Below are positions 25,801 through 32,691 of a stretch of 64,000 nucleotides of DNA, one piece after another. Position numbers and translations under genes: made by a program. The stretch's first letter is position 1; the number at the start of each line of letters is the position of its first letter. Source of the stretch: CAZDQL01 sp964507325 (GTDB lineage Bacteria > Planctomycetota > UBA1135 > GCA-002686595); contig CAZDQL010000014.1 of the NCBI GenBank assembly GCA_964507325.1, positions 27,164-91,163 on the forward strand. The letters run 5' to 3'. Under the pieces are notes generated by a model that saw only the letters and a program-made list of their open reading frames with translations, was not told where the DNA came from and made no database searches.

Positions 25801-26999
25801 TCCTCGAGAGGGGTCACCACGGGGTGCGACTGGAGCGCGAGGAGCGCGAGCGGCTCTACTGCTGGATCGATCTCAACGCTCCCTGGCGCGGGAGCTGGCG
25901 GCCGAAGGAGTGGCGCGGGCAGGACCAGCAGGCCCGGCGCCTGGAGCTCGCGGTGCGCTTCAGTGGGGGGGTCGTGGATCCCGAGGCGGAGTACGCGCTC
26001 CTGGAGTCCTCCTATGCAGAGAGCGTGAAGGCCACCCCGGTGATGCCGGTTACCGCGGCGCCGCTCGTCATGAGCGCGCCGAGCGTCGCGGGCTGGCCCA
26101 TCGACGAGGAGACGGCGCAGGCCAGGCAGACCGCCGCCGGCGAGCCCGTCGAGTTCGAGCTGGGCGAGAACCCCGAGGGCGAGGCGCTGACCATCCACTT
26201 CCAGCGCATCCCCGCCGGCCGCTTCGTGATCGGCTCGAACGCCGGCTATCCCGACGAGGCCCTGGCGAACGTGGTCGAGATCGAGGCCCCCTTCTGGATG
26301 AGCACGCTCGAGATCAGCAACGACCACTACGCGCTCTTCGATCCGGCGCACGACACGCGCTACTACGACGAGCACGGCAAGGACCAGGCGGTGCCGGGTT
26401 ACATCGGCAACCACGGGGAGCAGCCCGTGGCGCGCGTCTCCTGGCTCGAGGCGCAGGCCTTCTGCGAGTGGCTGGGCCGGCGCATCGACAGGCGGGTCGC
26501 GCTCCCGACCGAAGCCCAGTGGGAGTGGGCGGCGCGCGCGGGCACGCAGACGCCCTTCTACTACGGAGACCTGGACGCGGACTTCTCCACCTTCGCCAAC
26601 CTCTCCGACCACACGCGGCTCTTCACCAAGACCGGCTGGGACGGGGGCTCCAAGATCCACGTGCGCCGCTCCTACGATCCGGAGCACCACTACCCGCTGC
26701 GCGACGACCGCTCGGACGACGGGTGCATGGCCACGAACTACACCGGCTCCTACCGCGCGAATGCCTGGGGCCTCGAGGACATGATCGGCAACGTGTGCGA
26801 GTGGACCCGCTCGAGCTACCGGCCCTACCCCTACCGTGCGGACGGCGGCCGCAACGACGGCGATCCACGCGCCAGGAAGGTCGCCCGCGGGGGCTCGTGG
26901 CACGACCGTCCGGTGGACGCCACGGCGAGCGTCAGGACGGCCTACGAGTCCTGGCAGAAGGTCTTCAACGTCGGCTTCCGGGTCGTGATCGAGGAGTGA
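22890..26999 (+). CDS. Hydrazine-synthase-alpha-like dihaem protein fused to an FGE-type domain
   Basis: 1369 residues with an N-terminal signal peptide. Parts in order: PA14/carbohydrate-binding-like sandwich (35-190); helical region to ~360; the propeller middle region of hydrazine-synthase-alpha (HZS_alpha) type with 'HTNDDIPHHGWDNELALLSD' and 'FRARPRPPVIPDRVDYS'; c-type haem motifs CIGCH (C862) and CAGCH (C912); then an FGE/SUMF1 domain from ~1099 to the end ('RFVIGSNAGYPDEAL', 'GNVCEWTRSSYRPYPYR', 'VARGGSWHDRPVDATASVRT'). The FGE domain lacks the two catalytic cysteines of true formylglycine-generating enzymes. Homologues are common in planctomycetes; none is known to make hydrazine outside anammox bacteria. 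Probably an extracytoplasmic redox enzyme acting on the cluster substrate. Confidence 0.75.
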   Translation: MITPLLSCCALLVAGAFVQDQEELFVHEPTWAESMTASRLKYRGGDFPRPELGPWWMAGPLEGEGFDAELFPERGVELSARDSGGEPLWHPRPDFADGRVHQLPKGGNSIYLQRTVTCETAITLPLSLGSDDGCALWLDGEPILVRDVARGVAPDQDRVLAGLRAGENALLLKIFNRGGAFAFYFRLLADRRLELWQRMSRAFPALCAAMERDLDGGHLAWFDSPDDGALEETLIASALLSIGLEAQGESLAPLSPRQRLERYVEICATRDAYARRLEHRDRLRGLDFAALRRAIEDLEQSFGDRYPRGADFSRKVEEEWPRRAAELADALQSGGSAEEQAAQSLLDEIRAALLANPLLDDARVLVVRRRFGAEARQVMGGKIGAPNLNSHTNDDIPHHGWDNELALLSDLGGGGRLETLHRPPQDVILRDVDLDFDASRIMYASIGANDRWALFELPAEGGVARQISPDDLPDVDFFDSCWLPDGRVASCSTAGYQGLPCENGGRPMVNLYRLDPGTGRVEQLTFEQDSDYHPAVLHDGRLVYLRWEYSDIQHYYSRIVFHCNPDGTTQMEYWGSGSYFPTAFKHALPIPGHPTQLVGILGGHHSVAESGRMAILDPALGRKYPLRHRPQSIEWGPPGSLIDLHPEVFPAAVTGMVQEIPGYGREVVGNVNDGQGDEPFDRGTPHFVYPFPLSEKYFLVSAKPTPESLWGIYLVDVFDNMTLLHEEQGAGLFEPIPFRARPRPPVIPDRVDYSRDSATVLLSDVYVGPGLAGVPRGTVKRLRLFAYHFAFNKCGGHESVGVESSWDIKRMLGTVPVDEDGSAHFEIPANLPISIQPLDAEGRALQLMRSWFVGRPGETVSCIGCHESQNDSLPLRPIVAARRPPSPIEEFCGPARPYAFPYEVHPILLRNCAGCHNGRSAREVGGLLSFAEPRVAYENLHPYVRRPGPESDMEMLRPMEYHASTSPLVQILERGHHGVRLEREERERLYCWIDLNAPWRGSWRPKEWRGQDQQARRLELAVRFSGGVVDPEAEYALLESSYAESVKATPVMPVTAAPLVMSAPSVAGWPIDEETAQARQTAAGEPVEFELGENPEGEALTIHFQRIPAGRFVIGSNAGYPDEALANVVEIEAPFWMSTLEISNDHYALFDPAHDTRYYDEHGKDQAVPGYIGNHGEQPVARVSWLEAQAFCEWLGRRIDRRVALPTEAQWEWAARAGTQTPFYYGDLDADFSTFANLSDHTRLFTKTGWDGGSKIHVRRSYDPEHHYPLRDDRSDDGCMATNYTGSYRANAWGLEDMIGNVCEWTRSSYRPYPYRADGGRNDGDPRARKVARGGSWHDRPVDATASVRTAYESWQKVFNVGFRVVIEE

Positions 27000-27028
27000 C
27001 CGACGAGGACGCCCATCAGGAAAGAGCC

Positions 27029-27724
27029 ATGACCAAGTGGACCAGGGAACAGATCGCGGCGGCGATCGATCATGCGGCGCTCAAACCGACGATGACCGAC
27101 CAGGACATCATCGAGAACTGCGCGCTGGGCAAGCAGTACGGGATCGCGAGCGTGTGCGTCAGGCCCAGTGACGTGGAGCTGACGGCGCGAGAGCTCGAGG
27201 GCTCGGGGGTCGTGCCGTCGATGGTGGTCGGCTTCCCGCACGGCGCGCATCGCCCCGAGGTCAAGGCGCTGGAGGCGAGGCTCGGCATCCAGGACGGCGC
27301 CCGGGAGCTCGACATGGTGATGAACATCGGCAAGTTCCTCTCGGGCGACGAGGCCTGGGTCAAGCGGGACATCCAGGGCGTCGTGGCCGAGGCGAGAGCA
27401 GCGGGCGACGTGCTGGTCAAGGTGATCCTCGAGACGAGCGATCTCGCTCCGGCGCAGGTCGAGCGGGCCTGCGAGATCGCTCGCGACGCCGGGGCGGACT
27501 ACGTCAAGACCTCGACCGGCTTCGCGGGTGGCTCGGCCACGCCCGAGACGATCGAGCTGATGATGCAGACCGTGGGCGACACGCTGGCGGTCAAGGCCTC
27601 CGGGGGCGTGCACTCCTACGAGATCGCCTGCGGGTACCTCGATCAGGGGTGCAAGCGCCTCGGATCGGCCAGCGGCACGGCCAAGATCATGGCCGAGGCT
27701 CCCGTGCAAGGGGGAGGCGAATGA
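27029..27724 (+). CDS. deoC: Deoxyribose-phosphate aldolase
   Basis: 231 residues, class I aldolase that splits 2-deoxyribose-5-phosphate into glyceraldehyde-3-phosphate and acetaldehyde. 'IDHAALKPTMTDQDIIENC' at the start is the DeoC signature; 'ELDMVMNIGKFL' supplies the Asp, K160 in 'YVKTSTGF' is the Schiff-base lysine, and K189 in 'AVKASGGVH' is the second. Both lysines present implies a working enzyme. Stop overlaps the start of the zinc alcohol dehydrogenase. In this cluster it may act on a related deoxy-sugar phosphate rather than deoxyribose. Confidence 0.92.
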   Translation: MTKWTREQIAAAIDHAALKPTMTDQDIIENCALGKQYGIASVCVRPSDVELTARELEGSGVVPSMVVGFPHGAHRPEVKALEARLGIQDGARELDMVMNIGKFLSGDEAWVKRDIQGVVAEARAAGDVLVKVILETSDLAPAQVERACEIARDAGADYVKTSTGFAGGSATPETIELMMQTVGDTLAVKASGGVHSYEIACGYLDQGCKRLGSASGTAKIMAEAPVQGGGE

Positions 27725-28764
27725 TGCGAGCCGTGGTCCACCACGGCCCCGGTGACACGCGCGTCGAGGAGCTTCCCAAGCCGAGCTGCGGCGAGGGTGA
27801 GCTCCTGGTCGCGGTCGACGCCTGTGCCGTCTGCGGGACGGATCTGAAGACCCACCGGGCGGGCAACCCGCGCATCGCACCGCCGCTGACGATCGGTCAC
27901 GAGTTCACGGGCCTGATCGAGGCCGTCGGCCCTGGAGCGGCGGGCGACTTCGCCCCGGGAGAGCGGATCGTGATGGCCACCAGCATCTCCTGTGGCGAGT
28001 GCTACTACTGCCGTCGCCGCTGGACCAACCTGTGCACGGACCTGGCCCCGATGGGCTTCGCCTATCCGGGCGGGATGGCCGACTACGTCGTCGTCCCCGC
28101 GCGGGCCCTCACGAACGGCCACGTGATCCGCACGCCTGGGGACTGGGCGCCGGAACACGCCGCCCTGGCGGAACCGGTCAGCTGTGCCGTGAACTCGATC
28201 GATCAGTGCGACCTGCAGCCAGGCGCCACCGTCCTGGTCCTCGGCGCCGGTCCGCTGGGACTGATGAACGCGTGTGTGGCTCGCAGCCGCGGAGCCGGCA
28301 AGATCCTCCTCTCCGAGCTCAACCCCACGCGCCTCGCCCACGCCGAGGCCTTCGGATTCGATCTGCTCATCGACGCGGCGGGAGCGAGCCTGGAGGAGCA
28401 GGTCATGGGCGCGACCGAAGGCAGGGGAGCCGACGTCGCGATCGTCGCCGCTCCGGCCAGAGCTCCCCAGGAACAGGCCGTCGACCTCGTGCGCAAGCGC
28501 GGCACCGTGGTGCTCTTCGCGTCGCTGCCCGCGGGGAACAGCACCCTGTCCCTCGACAGCCGGCCGATCCACTACGGCGAACGGCGCGTCGTGGGCACGA
28601 GCGATTCGACTCCCGAGCAGGTGAGGGAGGCCGTGGACCTGCTCAGCAGTGGCCGAGTTCCGGCGGAGAAGCTGGCCACGCACTGCCTGCCGCTGGATCA
28701 GATCCAGCGTGCCTTCGAGCTGATGGAGAGCGGCCAGGCCCTGCGCGTCGTGCTCCGCCCTTAG
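27721..28764 (+). CDS. Zinc-dependent medium-chain dehydrogenase (sorbitol/threonine-dehydrogenase type)
   Basis: 347 residues; ATG overlaps the deoC stop. Catalytic zinc ligands 'CAVCGTDLKTH' (Cys) and 'GHEFTG' (His-Glu), structural zinc site 'CGECYYCRRRWTNLC' (four Cys), Rossmann motif 'VLGAGPLGLMNACVARS'. Oxidises a secondary alcohol of a polyol, sugar or similar with NAD(P). Last gene of the DeoR cluster; 12 bp further the convergent xylB ends. 'ALAEPVSCAVNSIDQCDLQP' is typical of sorbitol/threonine dehydrogenase relatives. Confidence 0.88.
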   Translation: MMRAVVHHGPGDTRVEELPKPSCGEGELLVAVDACAVCGTDLKTHRAGNPRIAPPLTIGHEFTGLIEAVGPGAAGDFAPGERIVMATSISCGECYYCRRRWTNLCTDLAPMGFAYPGGMADYVVVPARALTNGHVIRTPGDWAPEHAALAEPVSCAVNSIDQCDLQPGATVLVLGAGPLGLMNACVARSRGAGKILLSELNPTRLAHAEAFGFDLLIDAAGASLEEQVMGATEGRGADVAIVAAPARAPQEQAVDLVRKRGTVVLFASLPAGNSTLSLDSRPIHYGERRVVGTSDSTPEQVREAVDLLSSGRVPAEKLATHCLPLDQIQRAFELMESGQALRVVLRP

Positions 28765-28776
28765 CCGGGTAAGGAG

Positions 28777-30237
28777 CTACGCTTCGTACCAGCCCCGCAC
28801 CCGCTCGCGGAAGCGCCCCGAGAGCTCGGCGTAGAGCTCCACCACCGCCGCGTCCGGCTCGGTGGCCTCTCCGCTCGGGGAGACGTAGGGGGCCGCCACC
28901 TGGTGCGCGTCGACCTCCTCCCCCTCGTCGCGACGCCAGGTCCAGAGCGCCTGCAGCGCCGCGCCCAGGGCCGCGGACTCCTGCTCCGCCAAGGGGGTCA
29001 CCGGGCAGGCGAGGACGTCCGCCAGGATCCGGCCCCAGAGGGGGTTCGACGCCGCGCCGCCGACCAGGTTGACCCCCTCGACGGCGATCCCCAGGTCGCG
29101 CATGCGGTCGACCCCCCAGCCCAGGTTCAGGCTGGTGCCCTCCAGGGCGGCGCGGTAGAGGACGCCGGGGCGCAGGTGCCCGGCGCGCATGCCGAGGAGC
29201 GTCCCCGTCGCCTGCGGCAGGTCGGGGACGCGCTCGCCGGCGAGATAAGGCAGCCAGAGCAGACCGTCGCACCCGGGGGGCACCTCTCGCGCCGCCGCGG
29301 TCAGCGCGTCGTGGTCGAGACCGAAGGCGGTGCGCACCTCCTCGCCGACCCCGGTCATGTTCATCACGCACAGCAAGGGCAGCCATCCCCCCACCGAGTC
29401 GCAGAAGGGTGCGATCAACCCCGCGGGGTCGACGACCGGCTGGCGCGCGTGGGTGAAGACGGTCCCCGAGGTGCCGAGGCTCACCACCACCACCCCCTCG
29501 CGGGTGGCTCCACTGCCCACCGCGCTCATCATGTTGTCGCCGCCGCCGGCGGAGACCAGGATCCCCTCCCGCAGCCCCAGGAGCTCTCCCCCCCGCGCGT
29601 CCAGGCGCCCGGCGGGAGCGCCCGCCTCGATCAGGGGGGGCAGCATCGCGGGCAGTCGCTCGTCCAGCGCCGCCACGTCCTCGGCGCGGAAACCGCGCGT
29701 CTCCGGATCGAAGAGGCCGGTTCCCGAGGCGTCCCCCGCCTCCATCGTCTTGTCGCCGGTGAGGAGGAAGTTCAGGTAGTCGTGGGGCAAGAGCACCGAG
29801 CGCACCCGCTCCCAGTGCTCGGGCTCGTGGCGCGCGATCCAGAGCAGCTTGGAGGCGGTGAAGCCGGTGGGCACCGCGCGGCCGAAGCGCTCGGCGAGCT
29901 CCCGCGCCTCGGCGGCGGTGGCGGTGTCGCACCAGAGCTTGGCGGGGCGCACCACCCGCTCCCGGCCGTCGAGCACCACGCAGCCGTGCTGCTGGCCGGA
30001 GATCCCCACCGCCACGACGGCGTCGGTGCGCACCCCGTCGGCCGCGAGGAGCTCGCGGGCGACCGAGCGCAGCGCGTCGACCCAGGTGTCGGGGTGCTGC
30101 TCGGCGGCCCCCGCGGGCAGCCCCTCGATCAGGTCGTAGGTCGCACTGGCGCGGGCGATCACACCGCCCCGCTCCTCCTCCACCACCAGGCCCTTGGTGC
30201 CCTGGGTGCCGACGTCGAATCCGAGGACCTGCACCAT
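28777..30237 (-). CDS. xylB: Xylulokinase
   Basis: 486 residues, FGGY family: 'VLGFDVGTQGTKGLVVEE' (phosphate loop), 'GISGQQHGCVVLDGRERV', 'LIEAGAPAGRLDARGGELLG', 'NLVGGAASNPLWGRILADVL'. Phosphorylates D-xylulose to the 5-phosphate. Start at 30237 overlaps the xylA stop by one base (TGATG), so the two are translated as a unit. Convergent with the DeoR cluster, with only 12 bp between stops. The GQQHG motif and length are typical of XylB; other FGGY ketose kinases are the main alternative. Confidence 0.88.
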   Translation of the reverse strand: MVQVLGFDVGTQGTKGLVVEEERGGVIARASATYDLIEGLPAGAAEQHPDTWVDALRSVARELLAADGVRTDAVVAVGISGQQHGCVVLDGRERVVRPAKLWCDTATAAEARELAERFGRAVPTGFTASKLLWIARHEPEHWERVRSVLLPHDYLNFLLTGDKTMEAGDASGTGLFDPETRGFRAEDVAALDERLPAMLPPLIEAGAPAGRLDARGGELLGLREGILVSAGGGDNMMSAVGSGATREGVVVVSLGTSGTVFTHARQPVVDPAGLIAPFCDSVGGWLPLLCVMNMTGVGEEVRTAFGLDHDALTAAAREVPPGCDGLLWLPYLAGERVPDLPQATGTLLGMRAGHLRPGVLYRAALEGTSLNLGWGVDRMRDLGIAVEGVNLVGGAASNPLWGRILADVLACPVTPLAEQESAALGAALQALWTWRRDEGEEVDAHQVAAPYVSPSGEATEPDAAVVELYAELSGRFRERVRGWYEA

Positions 30238-31415
30238 CAGCCCCGAGCCCCCATCAAGTGCTCCATCAGGATCTGGTCGAGGCGCTCGTAGCCGAGCCCC
30301 GGCGCCGCGATCGCGTCGGGATCGAGCTCGGCGGCGCGCAGCGCCGCGGCGACCTCGCGCGAGTAGCCCGCCGCGAGCAGGGGGTCGAGGGTCGCGTCCC
30401 GCTGCTCGGTGAGCCGCTCGCGCACCTCGGGGTCGGCGTCGAAGGCGCGCGCCCGCTCCGCCAGGATCTTGTAGCTGCGCATGCACCCGCGGGCGAACTC
30501 CGCCACCCCCTGGCGGTCCTCGCTGCGGTAGGCGTGGGCGTCGAAGTGGCGCGGGCCGCTGTAGCGCTCACCCCCCGCGGTCCCCTCGAGCAGGCGCACC
30601 AAGAGGAAGCACTGCTTCAGGTCCTCCGAACCGAAGCGCAGGTCCTGGTCGAAGCGACCGATGCGCTGGGAGTTCAGGTCGATGTGGAAGAGCTTCCCCG
30701 CCTCCATCGCCTGCGCCACGGCGTGCACGAAGGAGAGCCCCGCCATCGTCTCGTGGGCCACCTCCGGATTCACCCCCACCATCTCCGGGTGCTCCAGGGT
30801 CGAGATGAAGTGCAGCATGTGCCCCGTGGTGGCCAGGTAGATGTCCCCCCGCGGCTCGTTCGGCTTGGCCTCCAGGGCGAAGCGCAGCTCGTACCCCTGG
30901 TCGAGGGCGTACTCGCACAGGAAGTCGAAGGCGTAGCGCATGCGCTTCAACGCCTCCCGCGGGTCCCGGCAGACGTCCGCCTCGCTCCCCTCGCGCCCCC
31001 CCCAGAAGACGTAGGTCGACGCCCCCAGCTCGACCCCGAGGTCCATGGCGTCCATCGTCTTGCGCAGGGCGAAGGCGCGCACCCGCGGATCGTTGGCGGT
31101 GAAGGCGCCGTCCTTGAAGATCGGATGGGAGAAGAGGTTCGTGGTCGCCATCGGCACCACGATCCCGGTCTCGTCGAGCGCGGCCTTGAAACGCTCGACG
31201 ATACCGTCGCGCTCAGCCGCGGAGGAGCCGAAGGGCACCAGGTCGTCGTCGTGCAGATTCACCCCCCAGGCCCCGCACTCCGCCAGCTCGCGCACCAGGT
31301 CGCAGGGGTCGATACGCGGGCGGGTGGCGGATCCGAAGGGGTCGGCGCCTGGGTTGCCGACGGTCCAGAGGCCGAAGGAGAAGTGGTCGTCGCGGGTGGG
31401 GTCGTGGGGATCCAT
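30237..31415 (-). CDS. xylA: Xylose isomerase (actinobacterial-type, short class)
   Basis: 392 residues from ATG 31415. 'FGLWTVGNPGADPFGSATRP' and 'WGVNLHDDDLVPFGSSAAER' are the class I xylose isomerase signature; the active-site His is in 'LHDDDLVPFG', metal ligands in 'LEAKPNEPRGD', 'GVNPEVAHE' and 'FHIDLNSQ'. Converts D-xylose to D-xylulose, feeding XylB. Repeat element B starts 64 bp upstream of the start codon, so the operon promoter must lie between 31415 and that element, or within it. Confidence 0.92.
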   Translation of the reverse strand: MDPHDPTRDDHFSFGLWTVGNPGADPFGSATRPRIDPCDLVRELAECGAWGVNLHDDDLVPFGSSAAERDGIVERFKAALDETGIVVPMATTNLFSHPIFKDGAFTANDPRVRAFALRKTMDAMDLGVELGASTYVFWGGREGSEADVCRDPREALKRMRYAFDFLCEYALDQGYELRFALEAKPNEPRGDIYLATTGHMLHFISTLEHPEMVGVNPEVAHETMAGLSFVHAVAQAMEAGKLFHIDLNSQRIGRFDQDLRFGSEDLKQCFLLVRLLEGTAGGERYSGPRHFDAHAYRSEDRQGVAEFARGCMRSYKILAERARAFDADPEVRERLTEQRDATLDPLLAAGYSREVAAALRAAELDPDAIAAPGLGYERLDQILMEHLMGARG

Positions 31416-31478
31416 GGAGCCTCTCGGGGTCGCGGGTGCGCGCACATTTCAACCCGCCCGCGCCCCCCGCCCAAGGCC

Positions 31479-31701
31479 CGACTGAACTGCCCCCCTTCGA
31501 TGTGCTTCCTGCCCGGGGCATGGTTCTAACCCCATTACTGCCAGAGGTTTGGAGCGCCTACCCCTCAGCTGAGGCCCCCGTGTGGGGGCTGCGACTCCCT
31601 CCGGGGCAGGCGTGTGGCCCAGGGCGGCCTGAATGAGGACTCGACACGGGTGCCGGAATGTCGCTGTCCAAGAAGCACACGGAAGGGAGGCAGTCCACTA
31701 A
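31479..31701 (+). repeat. ~220-bp intergenic element with inverted ends (copy B)
   Basis: The left arm CTGCCCCCCTTCGATGTGC (31487) pairs with the right arm GCACACGGAAGGGAGGCAG (ending 31693) over 22 positions with 3 mismatches, counting the adjoining CTTC/GAAG pairs. Conserved internal blocks match copy A at 10367-10590 in the same order. It is flanked on the left by CGACTGAA, as copy A is. It occupies nearly the whole gap between xylA and the MBL-fold gene. The internal sequence includes its own hairpin GCCCCCGTGTGGGGGC. Confidence 0.7.
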
Positions 31702-31704
31702 CTT
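31699..31704 (+). promoter_or_regulatory. TANNNT -10 box (TAACTT) at the right edge of repeat B
   Basis: TAACTT lies exactly 5 bp after the GGCAG end of repeat B, as TAGGAT does in copy A, and 8 nt before the ATG at 31713. It supports 31713 as the real start of the MBL-fold gene. Confidence 0.45.
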
Positions 31705-31712
31705 GCCTGGCG

Positions 31713-31812
31713 ATGCGTCTCCTCGGTCCGCTGCTCCCCCTCCCCCTCCTCCTCGCCGCCGGCCGGCTGGCCCCCCCCCCCCGCCCCCCCCCCCCCGGCC
31801 CCCTCCCTGCTG
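31713..31812 (+). other. Signal-peptide segment separated from the MBL gene by poly-C tracts
   Basis: ATG at 31713 opens 'MRLLGPLLPLPLLLAAGRLA', a clear signal peptide, which runs into C12-G-C13 (31771-31796). The following MBL-fold protein is in the next frame. Loss of one C (or gain of two) would join them into a single exported protein starting at 31713. Either a sequencing/assembly error in the homopolymer or a slippage-prone site. Confidence 0.6.
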
Positions 31813-32676
31813 GTGCTGGGCACCGCCCAGGACGGCGGCTACCCCCAGATCGGCTGCCGCCAGGAGCTCTGCCGCGTCGCGCGCGAGGATCCCGTGCGGG
31901 GGCGCAGGGTGGTGAGCGCGCTCGTCGTCGCTCCGGAGCAGGGCCGCCGTTGGCTCGTCGACGCGACCCCCGACCTGCCCGCCCAGATCGAGCTCGCCCG
32001 CGGCCACGGGGAGCCCCCCCGCGACGGGCGCGGCCGCCCCCCCCTCTTCGACGGGATCTTCCTCACCCACGCCCACATCGGGCACTACACGGGGCTGATG
32101 CACCTGGGGCGCGAGGCCTACGGGAGCGAGGCCACGCCGACCTTCGTCACGGCCTCGATGGGCCGCTTCCTGCGCGAGAACGGCCCCTGGAGTCTGCTCG
32201 TCGAGGCGGGACACCTCGAGCTCGTCGAGTGCGCGACGGGGGAGGCGGTGGAGCTGGTCCCCGGCCTCTCGATCACTCCCCTTCCGGTCCCCCACCGCGG
32301 GGAGTACAGCGACACCGTCGCCTTCCTGATCCGCGGTCCGCGACGCACGCTGCTCTACCTGCCCGACATCGACTCGTGGGAGGAGTGGCAGGTTGCGATC
32401 GAGGACCTCTTGCGCGAGGTGGACGTGGCGCTGGTCGACGGCACCTTCTTCGGCCAGGGGGAGCTCCCCGGGCGCGACATGAACACCGTCCCCCACCCCT
32501 TGATCACGAGCTCGATGGCGCGCTTCGCTCCCCTGCCGGTGGAGGAGCGCGCCAAGGTGCGCTTCTTCCACCTGAACCACACCAACCCCGCGCTCGATCC
32601 CTGGAGCGACGCCGCCGCGCGCATCCGGGCGGCGGGCATGGCGGTGGCACGGGACGGCGAGATCCACGAGCTCTGA
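31813..32676 (+). CDS. PqqB-like MBL-fold metallohydrolase (N-terminus frame-shifted)
   Basis: 287 residues from the GTG at 31813. The start 'LGTAQDGGYPQIGCRQELC' is the family's usual N-terminal strand; in close relatives it follows a signal peptide. Metal site 'LTHAHIGHYTGLMH' (HxHxGH in place of HxHxDH), later Asp in 'LYLPDIDSW' and His in 'FHLNHTNP'. PqqB-type MBL proteins act on peptide or amide substrates; the Gly at the usual Asp position is shared by many PqqB homologues. Intact apart from the leader. The start at 31813 is the first possible codon in this frame, not a strong one; the likely original start is ATG 31713 upstream of the poly-C tract. Confidence 0.75.
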   Translation: MLGTAQDGGYPQIGCRQELCRVAREDPVRGRRVVSALVVAPEQGRRWLVDATPDLPAQIELARGHGEPPRDGRGRPPLFDGIFLTHAHIGHYTGLMHLGREAYGSEATPTFVTASMGRFLRENGPWSLLVEAGHLELVECATGEAVELVPGLSITPLPVPHRGEYSDTVAFLIRGPRRTLLYLPDIDSWEEWQVAIEDLLREVDVALVDGTFFGQGELPGRDMNTVPHPLITSSMARFAPLPVEERAKVRFFHLNHTNPALDPWSDAAARIRAAGMAVARDGEIHEL

Positions 32677-32691
32677 GGCCCGGGCGAGGTC

